From: Antedon mediterranea
Taxonomy: Eukaryota > Echinodermata > Crinoidea > Comatulida > Antedonidae
Direction: 5' to 3'
DNA length: 64,000 bases
Assembly (NCBI RefSeq): GCF_964355755.1
Contig: NC_092676.1
Span: 8,416,288-8,480,287, forward strand
Numbering within the stretch: position 1 is the first letter of the stretch; the number at the start of each line of letters is the position of its first letter. Shown piece after piece: positions 50,110 through 60,887 of the stretch. The position numbers were made by a program, and so were the translations under genes. A model generated the notes under the pieces. That model saw only the letters and a list, made by a program, of their open reading frames with translations, had not been told where the DNA came from and searched no databases.

Positions 50110-50522
50110 GAATTTGTACTGTAATAATGGAAATACAGGCTATTTGTCGTTTATGTGGGCGAGAGACTGCTGCATCTGACTCAAGACGTCTAATTTTGAA
50201 ATCTGATTATTCAGATTTAATCCAGCGTGCACTACAAGTAGATGTGAACACGGATATTCTCCCACCATACAGTTGTAACAACTGTAGAGTAAAACTTGAC
50301 ACATGGAAGAAGAATATGCGCTCTAAAAAGAAGGATGTAAAAATTGGAATAAACCTTGCTGATTTTGATTCCAGTGAAAAACAGACAGAAGAATCTTTTT
50401 TCTGTGAGGCAGCAGTAGTTGCATTGCATCTCAAATGGGATACATTCTTTGGAAAGGAGAAGACAAACACATGTTTACAAACATTGTTATTTGTACATGA
50501 TTGTACATGTATTTATTTTTAA
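50110..50522 (+). CDS. RAG1-N-terminal-like / ZAD-like zinc protein in transposon
   Basis: The coding part, 50127-50522, gives 131 aa. MEIQAICRLCGRETAASDS opens with C-x2-C. About 45 residues on comes SDLIQRALQVDVNTDILPPY and a second C-x2-C (SCNNCRVKL). The order CRxCG ... W/S-DLIxxxxxxDV ... ihP..xCxNC resembles the zinc segment in the RAG1 N-terminal region (LCRICG ... DLIAKVFRIDV ... EFCHNC). More loosely it resembles arthropod ZAD domains. Basic residues follow (KKNMRSKKK). The C-terminal third has no recognisable domain and may be a degraded or truncated continuation. I choose the ATG at 50127 because it lies 17 nt after the acceptor at 50109; an earlier in-frame ATG at 50058 would be intronic. 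ATTAAA at 50543. Family identification rests on motif reading only. Confidence 0.55.
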
Positions 50523-50587
50523 ATATGTATTCAATACAAAGAATTAAAAAATGACTCAGTATATCGATTATTTTTATTTACAGTATA

Positions 50588-51445
50588 TCATTCATTAAAA
50601 GCCTTGGTTACATTTAGATATACAGTACTGTTCAGTACTTGATTTTTCTTCTGCACTGTAGCCCCTTTCTTCTTTGTCTGTGCAGGGAGTTCCCTGGTCT
50701 GTGCAGGAACATCTTTGTCTAGAATTGAAAAAAAAAACAATTAACATAACTCCCTGGTCATACATTTAATCAGGCGTTGTCAATTTAACTCCCGGCATTT
50801 GTTAACAAATGAAAAATACATAAATCTTCCCAATTGTCAGTAGTGACAGCCCAGGTCATAATTAATAAATGGAAATAATACTGCATCATCAGAAAGTTGT
50901 TTTTATTGGGGTAGGCCTAGCCCCTACTTGACCGTCCCTCCCTTCCTTCCTGATGAAATATTAAAGTTCAATGAATAAATACCTGTAAAAAAAAGGCAAC
51001 GTAAAAGGCCTCCTTTCTTTCCTAGAGATTCTAGCTAGGAACGGTAGGCTGCAGTAGTATCAAATATTGAATAGGCTACACCAGTTACTAACCTGTTTCT
51101 TGAGTAGTAGTACTACTACTAGGTCGCTTAACACTAGGCCTACTTGAGCCAGGCCTATGCCCAATATTATTAACGTCGTGTTGTTGACAGCATTGCTCAC
51201 AAACCCATTTGCCAGCTGGAACTTCAGAAGATGTGAGCAGTGAGCTTCACACATTCAAAATGGAACCATTCATTAGGACATGCTTTTCCTTCACAAGCGA
51301 TCATTTGATCGTCAGAACTTTCCCCACATGGGCAATACATTGGCACATTTTCATTTAGATCAACATCTTCTAAATCGCTATCATCGAAATCTAAATCGGA
51401 AAAGTCTACGTACATCGCATCGGTATAGAAGTCGTCAGTTGTCAT
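50588..51445 (-). pseudogene. PHD-finger gene in transposon, frameshifted
   Basis: Two exons on the minus strand: 51445-51093 and 50718-50588, intron cag|gttagt...ttctag, phase-compatible. The start MTTDDFYTDAMYVDFSDLDF is acidic. Then come CPCGESSDDQMIACEGKAC and WFHFECVKL, a C4HC3 PHD finger. Its last pair, WVCEQC, is in the next frame. The break coincides with a 7-bp near-tandem duplication (gtgagca/gtgagct, 51233-51246, plus strand). One copy fewer keeps the frame through the PHD into a Ser/Thr-rich linker and a basic exon 2 ending at TGA, 50590-50588. Minus-strand AATAAA lies at 50578-50573. PHD fingers of this kind usually bind histone H3 tails. The duplication could be real decay or an assembly error. 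An upstream in-frame ATG at 51556 is possible. Confidence 0.65.
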
Positions 51446-52052
51446 TGTGTGTCGCGATTCGATTGTATCATCTGGCTTTCTGAAACACCATGACGATGTG
51501 TGACGTAGGCCAGAGTTATTCAAGCGAAGCGAAGCAACTTTGACTTTTCTGCGCATGCGCGTGTCATTGATTACGTCAGGGAAAATTGTTTATTTGATGA
51601 GGAACTGTTTATCGGGGATTAAGTCTTATCTATTTTACTTCCTGTCGGAAAAGTAGACTGATCAAAAGAACATACTATGATGTTACTCCATCTAATAACA
51701 ACTCCCTGATCATACTATAGCTTCCTGTTCATGTGCAAGTTTAACCCCAGAGCTCCACTCTCCCTTTTCCTCAAAATTGTTTAAGAAATTGATGTGCTAT
51801 TTGTACTAGTGATTACCTTCCCATTACTTTCAGGATATATATAAAATTGCTATGAGTTCTACTCTACTACAGTATTCCTATGTTGCATTTACAGTATTTA
51901 AGAAATTATGTAATTCATATTAAATCAGAATTATATAAAGTGGATGATTGAAACAGCAGTGTTTACGCACTCACATCACTGTACTCGTCAACTGGGTGTA
52001 ACATGCTTATAATAAAAGCAGTCAAATATGTAGTCCATACTTATTTTTACAG

Positions 52053-52146
52053 AAAATGGGAACTCAAACTGTGAATAATTCTAGGCCATTAACGTCCAGG
52101 AGTAATAATCAACAACACAAAGCACAGGTGCCAAAGTTATCATCAG
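52053..52146 (+). CDS. PHF21A: PHF21A coding exon 5
   Basis: 94 nt between tttttacag and gtaaag, leaving phase 1. KMGTQTVNNSRPLTSRSNNQ... is a low-complexity linker with no close vertebrate match. It is accepted because splice sites and phase join exactly to exons 4 and 6. Confidence 0.75.
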
Positions 52147-52299
52147 GTAAAGTATAATGATAATAACATTTCATGTGCAAGACAAAAAAAATCCAATTAT
52201 TTTCATTTATATTTTAGGATCATGTGTAAATTATTCTATCGCAGTCATTTCTTTAACTACATTTTGTACTGTAATTACGTATAATTTAAAAAAAATGTT

Positions 52300-52480
52300 T
52301 ATTCAGGTATAAAAGATTTACAAAAATAGTCTGAAGATATTGTATTACAAAGATTGAAACATTAAAAATGACAAATCAAAGGAAGACAAATTCACAGAAA
52401 AACTACAAAAAAAATGTAAACATACAGAAAGGCATATAAAAAAACCCATTAAAAGCAACAGTATTCCAAGGTTATTAGAT
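52300..52480 (-). mobile_element. Possible retroelement tail in PHF21A intron 5
   Basis: The minus strand ends ...ttttgtaaatcttttatacctgaataaac, after an A/T-rich body with several short tttgt/ttttt runs. It resembles other LINE-type 3' ends in the window. Weak. Confidence 0.2.
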
Positions 52481-52949
52481 TACTTGTACCTTTTCCACAT
52501 ATTCATCTTAATTGTTTAATAAATTCTAGATTTTTATAATTTAATGATTTGTTTCAATTTATTTTTTTTTAAAACTATGTTTATCCACAGAAGCTAGCTA
52601 AACAATAATTGCATACGGGTGTTTAATTACTAACGTTTAGTAGATTTATTTTGCCCATGTCCTTTATACAAATTTCTCTTATTTGATCTGGGTTTGAGCA
52701 GATCTAATGTAGCTCCTCCAACTCATTGCTGTTTCTATCCAAGCAATGAAGTAGATCACAATGAGGCAACCGCAATCTTTGTATAACTAAGCAAATGCTT
52801 TACATAAACAACAACAATTTTAAGTTCTTGGGAGAGTTTTATTGTGAGATAAATTCATACAGTGATATACAATACAAACATCATAGTCCATTTTAAATGA
52901 GTAAAAAAAAAAAAACCTCTTAATAATTTTCTGTTTTTTTAAATTACAG

Positions 52950-53152
52950 GCTCATTTAAATTACTGCCTTCTCCAGCCAGTAGCAGCCAGCGGTCAAGCC
53001 ATCATACGTCCAGCAGTCATCATTCATCTCACTATGGAAACCCGTCCCGAATGTCAATAATGACCAATAGTCCTATCAAGGTTCCAACATTCACCACTGT
53101 AAGGTTGACCAGTGGAGGTAATAAAAGAGCGACCAGTCCAACTGTTATTCAG
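52950..53152 (+). CDS. PHF21A: PHF21A coding exon 6 (Ser/His-rich)
   Basis: 203 nt between aattacag and gttagt, phase 1 in, phase 0 out. A Ser/His-rich run (SSQRSSHHTSSSHHSSHYG) is followed by SPIKVPTFTTVRLTSGG. The IKVPxF piece parallels vertebrate QPIKVPQFIPPPRL. The middle of PHF21A is poorly conserved in length, much shorter here than in vertebrates. Confidence 0.85.
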
Positions 53153-53529
53153 GTTAGTTAATAAAATGGGATAATACTGTAAAACCTCAAAAAGAAGCCC
53201 ATCAAAGAGTACTAAAAAAGAAGAAGCCGATAGGCTTTTTTTCAAGGTTCTACGATATTTCTGCTTAGTTTTAGTTGTACTGCCCTGCATTTGAAGGTAA
53301 GTTTAAGTTGTTTTTCGTTTTTGCTGAGTGACCGTACTATATATAAGAGAGAGTTCAATGTCATTTTTGTTACTATACAAATGGGATCTAAATAACTGGA
53401 ATTATACTGTGAAACAGTGGTACAGTACTTGTAGAGTAGTTTATAAAATAGAAATGTCAAAACTGGAAACCGAATATGTTTGAGGAACTGGAAGAAAGAA
53501 AAAAAAACCAGGATGGAAGAACACAAGAA

Positions 53530-54110
53530 AGATGTGGAAATGAACACCGACGAGGCCCGACAAAACGTCTTGACTTGTCTGCTGTGTGATTTGAATGCCG
53601 AGTCGTCTTGAGATAGCGTCGGGAGGAGTTTTTAGGTCGTCATGAGAACTTTAAACATATTGAATTTTCTCCCGATGAGACTACTCGTCAGCAGACAATA
53701 CTGTCTGATTTGGCTCTAAGAACAAAATCAACTCACAAAACAGAATTCAACCTGCAGTAACAGATCAAATAAACAAATTTAGCCAAAAAATAGATAGTTA
53801 AATCAAAAATATTATTATTTGAAAAAGAATGAATAAATCAATATATAATTTATAAAAGAATCTTTACGGATCAGGAAAAATAAAAATACCATGTCTGATT
53901 ATATGACCAACTCATTTCACCTAAATGAAGTTGAAGAACTTCGGAAAATCGCTGACTACAGCTACCAAAGCTACTCCTAGAATCCACTAACATCCAGTCA
54001 TTGCCAGATGAAGATTTGTTGACAACAAGTCGAAACGTCGCACACACATGTTTCCAATTACGTAAAGAATTGTATACAGATATATACTTTGTACTCTTTT
54101 CTGTCATTTA
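53530..54110 (+). mobile_element. Possible Penelope-like or other retroelement remnant
   Basis: 53,540-53,700 has the words ccgacgaggcccgacaaaacg and gatgagactactcgtcagc. 53,960-54,060 ends gatgaagatttgttgacaac then aagtcgaaacgtcg, a phrase style I associate with 3' parts of Penelope-like elements. No reverse-transcriptase ORF. Low certainty. Confidence 0.25.
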
Positions 54111-54313
54111 TTATACATTTTTCTTAAATTAACTTATACTCTGAATGCTTTTCATGAAATTAGAAAAAAATACATAATAAATATTAATAAATGTGTACAA
54201 TATTTTCTTTCTAAATATATGTCACATAATGAAATACTACAACTGTCTCATGTAAACATATCTTTAATTATCAACTTTATTGTTGTACAGTACAAAAAAA
54301 ACGAATTCTGATT

Positions 54314-54432
54314 ATTTATTTATTTTATTTATTCAATTTCTGCCATAAACATAAGAAGACAAAACAATTATAAAAGGAGGCACGGAAAGACCAAACAGGT
54401 GCTAAACACCTATGCTAGTTGGTCAACCCAGA
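54314..54432 (-). mobile_element. Possible LINE 3' end
   Basis: On the minus strand it ends ...aaattgaataaataaaataa, preceded by gttgaccaactagcataggt. This is the typical short 3' remnant of a non-LTR element, in PHF21A intron 6. Confidence 0.3.
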
Positions 54433-54939
54433 TTAAATTATTATATCGGTATATTTTATTCACATAAAAGATCATACATGGCTGAATTGTGTATTTTCAC
54501 CAATGCAACAAATTAATTTGATTAGCACAAACATGAAACACGTTTTAGGGACGACAGTTACCTAAAAAGCACAAAACTTGGTAAACTATATTATAAGACA
54601 GGTCAGTATTCAAGTAAAGTGTAATCACAAACTATAGAGGGCGCAATCATGAATTATAGTCTTATCAATAATAAAGTTCTGTGGCTTGGGTGTATGAATA
54701 ATGAAGATGTATCCATAGTGATAGAAATTAATTAATTATGTCACTTTCCAATTAAACATGGTTGTACACCAATAGAACGGATTCATTGTGTTTGTAATAA
54801 TAATTAATTTGGAGGTAAATCATTTCTTTGTAATATTTGTATTTTAAGAAATACTGTAATACAAATGATTTTCCTGATAAATTCAAATTAATTATTACTT
54901 TACAATACATTATTATGCAGAATTTTTTAAATAGGAAGG

Positions 54940-55145
54940 AAGAGCAAGGTGCGATCATTATTTTCGTATTAATTGGAGACTCCTTAGCCGAAAGACAGCC
55001 GAACTACCTACAGTAAATATAACTTAACCTAACCATCTAAATAATCTTTCACTATAAAGTAAAAAGAAGTAGCTCATGGGACTTGAACCCCATACATCGA
55101 CATGTCGAGTCCATAGTCTAATCCACTCGACTAACAGGCGGCTCG
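54940..55145 (-). mobile_element. tRNA-derived SINE head in PHF21A intron 6
   Basis: Minus strand from about 55145: gagccgcctgttagtcgagt (A-box-like), then tatggggttcaagtccc (B-box-like), then a body ending near 54,940. The cloverleaf stems are too disturbed for a working tRNA. Confidence 0.5.
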
Positions 55146-55645
55146 ATGGAATGCGTTTTTATTAGCGAATCATTTCTTATGTCACACATTCTGGATATGA
55201 CTAATGAATATTCATGACGTTTCATGAGGGGTCCACAACTTAAGTGCAAAAAGAAACATCGTGAGCAGGGTGGTGGTTAGGTTAAGACGAGGGTCTAAAA
55301 ATTGTGATGTGAAATACTGAAGCAATTAATTGAATATGATATGTGTTCCAAAAAAAGAATCAAGTCCGTAAAAAAAGTACCGAATAATTGATTTAGATAT
55401 CTAAACCATTGAATACAAAAATAAAATATTGTACTTTTTCTATGCAATTGTCAAAATATAGCCTTGGGTCTATGTGTTTAATAGCTAGGCCTAATAAATA
55501 AATGAGTGTTTACTGGTTGGAGCCAATTTAGTCCAGCAAATCTTGCTTGCCAAACCTGCTTACTGCTTGGGGAGAACACTGTATAATAATAACCTGCATT
55601 TTAAAATTGTTTGCAATTAACTTGTTAAAACTATAATCAACTCTT

Positions 55646-55815
55646 AAGCTCTGTCTACATTATCAAGCTACAGTAGTTCGACAAAAAAAGTTTGATGTGC
55701 CCAAATATGGTAGTGATACAGTACTGTATGCCCAAATGTGATATGACATCATTGTGTCCATATGAGCACATCACATTTTTTTGTCACATAAATTTTGATA
55801 GTGTAGACAAAGCTT
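55646..55815. mobile_element. MITE family B in PHF21A intron 6
   Basis: aagctctgtctacattatca and gatagtgtagacaaagctt, TA-flanked. The inner gatgtgcccaaatatgg / catatgagcacatcac pair is present. 170 bp. Confidence 0.8.
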
Positions 55816-56699
55816 AAGACTACTCACTATAGAGACATACAAAAAATTTGTACATTTTTCAATTTGCTGCACCCACCAGGAATCAACTTTCCATCACTGG
55901 AAATAACACCATTATTATAATTTAAAGTTCCAATTTGTTCATAAATTTATATGAAATCTCTCAATATGTTAACTTATAAATGTGTGTATTACTATTATTC
56001 ATAGCTCAAGAAATAAGATTTTTTATTAGGAAATCTAACTAATATTGTCCCACCGGACTACTTGATTATTAATTTTGAATATGTATTGTTAGAATAGCAT
56101 CTATAATACAAATATCTATTTTGAATACTGTATATTCGCATTAATCTTTTGTAGCTGTAGCTGTTGATAACAATAAACATACAATAACAACAAGATAAAA
56201 ACATTAGACGGAAATAAATAGCATGTAAAAATATAAAATATAAAAATCTGTGAAAAGACATCACTCAAATTCAAGCCTAGATTATGCATAATGTAATTAA
56301 TATTATTGCACAAAATGTTGCTTTATAAATGTATTTTTGTAGAAATAAATTCAATTTGAAATTATTTATACTTTTTGAAATGATATTGAATGGTAAAGAT
56401 TATTTTGATAAACTAAATATAATATCAAAGTATTTGGTTCGATAGAAAATTCTATAAAAAATGGATTTCAAAAGATCCTAATATGTTAATTTGACACATT
56501 AACACATTTTAACATCATAATGAAATGTAATGACTGTAGGAAAGTAGTACACAATATTCCATAAAAGAACTTCTGTTTTATGTTTGTGCATGTTAAATGC
56601 AATAGATATCTTCTCCTCATATCATTTACAAATTCAAGTCATAGAGAAAAAAAAAGCATTAATGTATGCATGTTGTAAGATCAATTATCTGATGAATAC

Positions 56700-57200
56700 A
56701 GGGACTAGTCGTAAGCGTGTCGGTAATACAGCGTGATAAAGTATTTTAATATTTTACTTTAGCAGCATTACAATTCATGACAATACTCCGTATTTGCTTT
56801 TAAAGCATGAAAATTGGTACTGTGTATCCCTAGTGTGCTCGTGACATTATCAAAATCATTTGCGATGCCGTGTACATTATCCGATGTAGAACAGTGTATT
56901 GGCGGCTGATACACAATCACATACACACCTAAATGACATGAAGTGCGACATTTGCACATATCGGCTTAATTATCTGGTGCATTTGGACGTGGAAAAGCAA
57001 TTGGAATGCATCATTGGGAAGGCTATATTCCGCAGGAAGATAGTCCTTCAAAGATTTGAATGTAACACGATAGATATTTAGACTGATAGAGGGAGAAGGC
57101 CGTCAATCGTCTCATCACCTCGGAGCCGTGGCTACTCCGTCTGGAATTAAATCGTTGCACAATCAGCTGAGTTTTCTACCTGTGTAATATTTAGTGTGTT
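56700..57200. promoter_or_regulatory. Complex non-repetitive intronic block, enhancer candidate
   Basis: Inside an AT-rich intron this block has balanced composition, no match to the window's repeat families and no splice-bounded ORF. Short ORFs on both strands cover parts but show no domain. Such islands in animal introns are often conserved cis-regulatory DNA. The claim rests only on composition contrast. Confidence 0.25.
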
Positions 57201-58433
57201 TTGCAAAATGTATGCATGATGAATAGCATTTTATAGTGTAGATTGCAAATGCAGTCGTGTTCACTTTACGCAGATTGCTTAGATTATAAACTCAGGCTAA
57301 AGTATGTTAAATTCTGATGTTAGTTATTGACTTGCTCTCTCATGTTTTGTCCTATATTATTATTTCTTATTGTTGTCAACATTTACTCACGATTTAATTG
57401 TTTTCATATTTCATGCAAGTGTTATTGTATTGCTCCTTGATTATTGTATTGCTCCTTGATTATTGTAATAATTGTTATTGTTGTTTATATATTACTGTAC
57501 TATACTATACAGTGCATTTATCATACTATTACTACTGCACCAGTAGCGGCACTGTAGCTTGGTGATTTTATCATTACTTATCAATACCACCAGTGTTCTA
57601 GGGTCAAGTCTTAGCTACAGTCTAATCAATATATTCTTTCATAGTGTAACAGAATACTAACTACATAACAAGAAAATGTGGATTTTAATTTTGTATTATT
57701 TGCTAATGTGATCGCAATAAAGTAAAGGGAAATTACTATTATTGTACTATAGTACTGTATGCAACAGCATGCTCTACACATACTGCCTGCATGCTTTCTA
57801 CCACTGATATACTTTATATACTAATAATAATTTTGAAATTTTGCAATATTCCTGACAATGTTAGTAATATTAACATATATCTAGCATGCTAATAAGTACA
57901 TTAGAATTCATATTTGCTGAATGCTATTTTAACCTATGTTTCTTGGAACTAGGTTCTGTAAAATAATCAATGACTAATGTTAAACATTAGAATAGAATTT
58001 AGAAACATACTGGAATGCTCAGTTGACTTTAGATTTCAAAATACACTAACATTCATTTTCTTATTTGCATAATAATAGCAACAAAGCAACATAGCAATTA
58101 TGTGTACTGTTTTCGAATGGGATGAAAACAATCTAATTTTTAGTTCTGTCACCAGATAGGCTTACAGAATTTTTTTTTTTTTTATATTACAAATAACAAG
58201 GCCATGCATATCTGCAGTCGCGTGCTCAAGTTTGAGATACTGTGTATGTTTTTGTATTGACATTCTGCTATTGTGTGCAGTATAAGTCCGTCATACTTTT
58301 GTGCCTGCCAATTTAATTTGGTTAAATGTCTATTACACCTTTCACATTGCTTAGCAAATCTTTAGAATTTACACACCATGGGTAATTTGAATGGTTTGTA
58401 ACTTGTTGTATGTAACTTGTTGAATAATACGCT

Positions 58434-58550
58434 ATGCGCTGTAAAAGCAGTCCATGTCTCACACCTGATCCATGCGCTGTAAAAGCAGTCCATGTCTCAC
58501 ACCTGATCCATGCGCTGTGAAAGCGGTCCATGTCTCACACCTGATCCATG
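58434..58550. repeat. 38-bp tandem repeat, 3 copies
   Basis: atgcgctgtaaaagcagtcc starts at 58434, 58472 and 58510, each copy ending cacacctgatcc. It is about 180 nt before exon 7. Confidence 0.9.
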
Positions 58551-58727
58551 TTTAAGAAGTGTGAACTTGTTCTCATTGATTTACCTTGATCTTGGACATC
58601 TAAAGCAATGCTTGTGTGTCCCTCTGGTATATTCTATGTTCTATCATATGGGAAAAACTTTAGTGGGGGTTGTTTCCAAAATGTGTTCTAATTGGTTTTT
58701 ATTTAATTCATTTTTTATTTTCTATAG

Positions 58728-58859
58728 GATCCTTACAAGTCTGTGGCATCAAATCTACACACTGCAAAGAAGATTCTAAGACAACAGCAACAGCAGCAAC
58801 AACAACTGCAGCAGCAAGCATCGGCAAACGAGGTAAAGAAGGCAGACCCTGAATCACAG
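58728..58859 (+). CDS. PHF21A: PHF21A coding exon 7 (polyglutamine)
   Basis: 132 nt between ctatag and gtaaag, phase 0 to phase 0. DPYKSVASNLHTAKKILRQ leads into eight Q, one L, three Q (about residues 192-203). A charged end, NEVKKADPESQ, follows. The vertebrate protein also has a glutamine-rich stretch. Confidence 0.88.
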
Positions 58860-59072
58860 GTAAAGACTATACACTGTCCATTCTGTCATTTTTATTTTTC
58901 GTTTTTCTTCTGTTTCATCCACTTTTCAATCGATCATGAGGCCAAAACAAATGTAAGACTTAATATCCGATTTCCCCCAATTTGTATAGTAGATGCTCTC
59001 ATTTTCTACAAATTGGACAACTTTATGTTAGCTATTGAATTGTTTGAATATCTTGTCTTTGTTGTTTTTTAG

Positions 59073-59216
59073 AAGGTTGACTTCATGGCTGCCCTCGATT
59101 TGATAACTCCTGGAATGGCAGAAAAACTCCAAAGAAAACGTTCCGAAAGGAAGAGACGCACCACTGCGAACCCACAGTTTAGCAACTATGCCAAATATGA
59201 ACAAGTGGCCAATTTG
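59073..59216 (+). CDS. PHF21A: PHF21A coding exon 8 (ERKRRTTANP block)
   Basis: 144 nt between ttttttag and gtatgg. KVDFMAALDLITPGMAEKLQ then RSERKRRTTANPQFS. This matches vertebrate [20 protein letters not shown] and QERKRRTTANPVYS, the most diagnostic block before the AT hook. Confidence 0.97.
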
Positions 59217-59423
59217 GTATGGCTTCATTTTATATTCTTCTGGTTATCAACTTTACTAATCTTGGTTTGGAAAAAAAATACTGTGAATAGGTTTAATAGA
59301 AAGCCTATTTTGTGCCCTCTATAAAAAGACTATTACATCGCAATGATTGGGAATATTATATCATGGCTAAACCAATTAGATGCTGTGAATTAAAACTGTG
59401 GTCTGGTATATAATTTTTTATTA

Positions 59424-59740
59424 TTTAAAGATGTATTGTTCTCCAAAAACATGAAAAATGAAGATTATTTAAATCAGAGTTTGCATAGGTTATTTTGTAG
59501 TTTTAATTAATCAATTCAATCAATCACTTCCAAAAAAAAAACATGTTTTCACTTATAAAAAGACACAAAAAAAAACATTGCCTGGCAGTCAATTTGATTA
59601 TTTTTTGCTTTAAATTATAATTCATGATTTATTTTTCATCTATCTTTTGGTCAAAGTGAATATAATGTGACCTTAAAATGGCATATTCAACAAAAAATGT
59701 TAGCAAATTATTTTTTCAGGGGAACAATATATTTTCACAG
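59424..59740. mobile_element. MITE family C in PHF21A intron 8
   Basis: tttaaagatgtattgttctc at the left and caggggaacaatatatttt at the right. The interior includes caaagtgaatataatgtgac and aaaatggcatattcaacaa, as in the copy at 26565. Confidence 0.7.
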
Positions 59741-59999
59741 GTTGATGCTAAATATGCAGTTTTTTATATTTAGTTTATGATATTATCCAGAACTTTTCAA
59801 CTTCAAACACACTAAATGTTGCATTGTATATTGATTGAAATCTATCCACATTTGTTGTTTCTCTTTAATAAAGTAGTCAACCTTTATTTTGTTGATTATT
59901 TAAAATACACACCACATTTATTTTTAGATATTTAATTACAGTATTCACATTTTTGTTTTGTATCAATTTTGCATTTTTTAAACTTTTGTAATTCCATAT

Positions 60000-60090
60000 A
60001 TATATTTTGGTAAATCAACAATTTCAGCCTTCGGGCTGCATGTTTTTACTATATAATTATAAACCTAAATAAATAAATAAATTTTGTTTA
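60000..60090 (+). mobile_element. Possible LINE 3' end against exon 9
   Basis: tttcagccttcgggctgcat forms a small hairpin and is followed by a (taaa)n tail ending a few bases before the exon 9 acceptor at 60101. It looks like a retroelement tail that landed at the splice site. Confidence 0.3.
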
Positions 60091-60101
60091 TTCATAAATA
60101 G

Positions 60102-60159
60102 CGCCGCAAATCTGAAGGATCGGTAGAGAATGGCATGCCTGCAGACAAGAGACGACGTG
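60102..60159 (+). CDS. PHF21A: PHF21A coding exon 9 (ends inside AT hook)
   Basis: 58 nt between aaatag and gtaagt, phase 0 in, phase 1 out. RRKSEGSVENGMPADKRRR plus one G. The next exon supplies GG-CGA-CCA-CCA, giving RRRGRPPK. So the intron splits the AT hook. Confidence 0.92.
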
Positions 60160-60369
60160 GTAAGTGTTGTGTTGACAATAACAAGCAAGGCATATCTGTT
60201 TACGTATGCCTTGCTATTTTTATTTACACTAATGAAGATTTAGTTGCTTTTTGTTTTGTTTGTTTCATTAGTGTGAATGCAACATATCTGAGTGTTTATA
60301 AATATACAGAACATAATTCAATTTTTGTTTGAAAGTTTAAAATGAATATAAAAATAGTCAAAGACACTA

Positions 60370-60720
60370 GTTAAAGCTTGATCAGAGTGGCTTAACGGCT
60401 GTGAGTACTCGCTGGCTAAACCCAGCTTATGGGGGCCCCTGAGTAGTACCAAGAGGAAAAAACAGGCATTAAAATATGTCGAAAAAGCTAAAAACACTCA
60501 AGGCCTCCAGTGTTGGAGAGCCACTTGGGGTTTCTAAACCAGGAGCCTCGGGCATCTGCGTTACGCCACTACTTGATCATTTTAATGCACTACAGGCTGT
60601 TTCATGAGGAGCACCTCAATCTCAGGTGCTTGGCTCTGAATGAATATATAATAAATTTATTAGGCCTGAACAAATTATTGAGGATCGTTCAGTGGTTAAC
60701 TGGGTAACATAGCATCTGGC
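60370..60720. repeat. Unclassified interspersed repeat candidate
   Basis: GC-richer than its surroundings, with phrases such as gtggcttaacggctgtgagt and gggggcccctgagtagtacc, followed by gaggagcacctcaatctcag. It looks like a retroposon body, but there is no second copy in the window to confirm it. Confidence 0.3.
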
Positions 60721-60887
60721 TATACCTCTAAACCAAAAATTTGAGTGGGGTAGGCTTGGCTTTGAGGCGAAATGAAGATTCTCAGCAATAGGAACCTACC
60801 ATAAAACACTCAGAAATGTTTGTTCTCATTTACTTACTCTTTAATAGTTATCCCAAATATCAATTATGCTTAAGGTGTGTATGTCTA

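Larger units (their letters stand above)
49148..51715. mobile_element. 2.55-kb DNA transposon with RAG1-N-like and PHD genes
   Basis: The element spans 49155-51708. Terminal inverted repeats of 28 identical bp begin CAGGGAGTTGTTATTAGATG (49155-49182; inverted at 51681-51708). They are bounded by the direct repeat ATCATAC (49148-49154 and 51709-51715), a 7-bp target duplication. It sits in PHF21A intron 4. Two small genes converge inside: 50127-50522 (+) and 51445-50588 (-), with stop codons 65 bp apart. NRF1-like cores lie near both ends (gcatgcgcag at 49383; gcgcatgcgc at 51551-51560), as expected for two outward promoters reading in. No DDE transposase core was found, so it is non-autonomous now, or its transposase is supplied in trans. 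Superfamily not assigned: the CAGGG ends recall hAT, but the 7-bp duplication does not fit its usual 8. Confidence 0.85.

Noticed and set aside
50588-51445. Calling the PHD gene RAG2
   Set aside because: No kelch repeats, and the cysteine spacing is that of ordinary H3-reading PHD fingers.
53530-53720. Hammerhead ribozyme in the Penelope-like remnant
   Set aside because: The three-helix core cannot be completed: the CUGANGA and GAAA parts are not both in place with pairing stems.
55066-55145. tRNA gene on the minus strand
   Set aside because: Same reason; it is followed by a SINE body rather than a T-run terminator.
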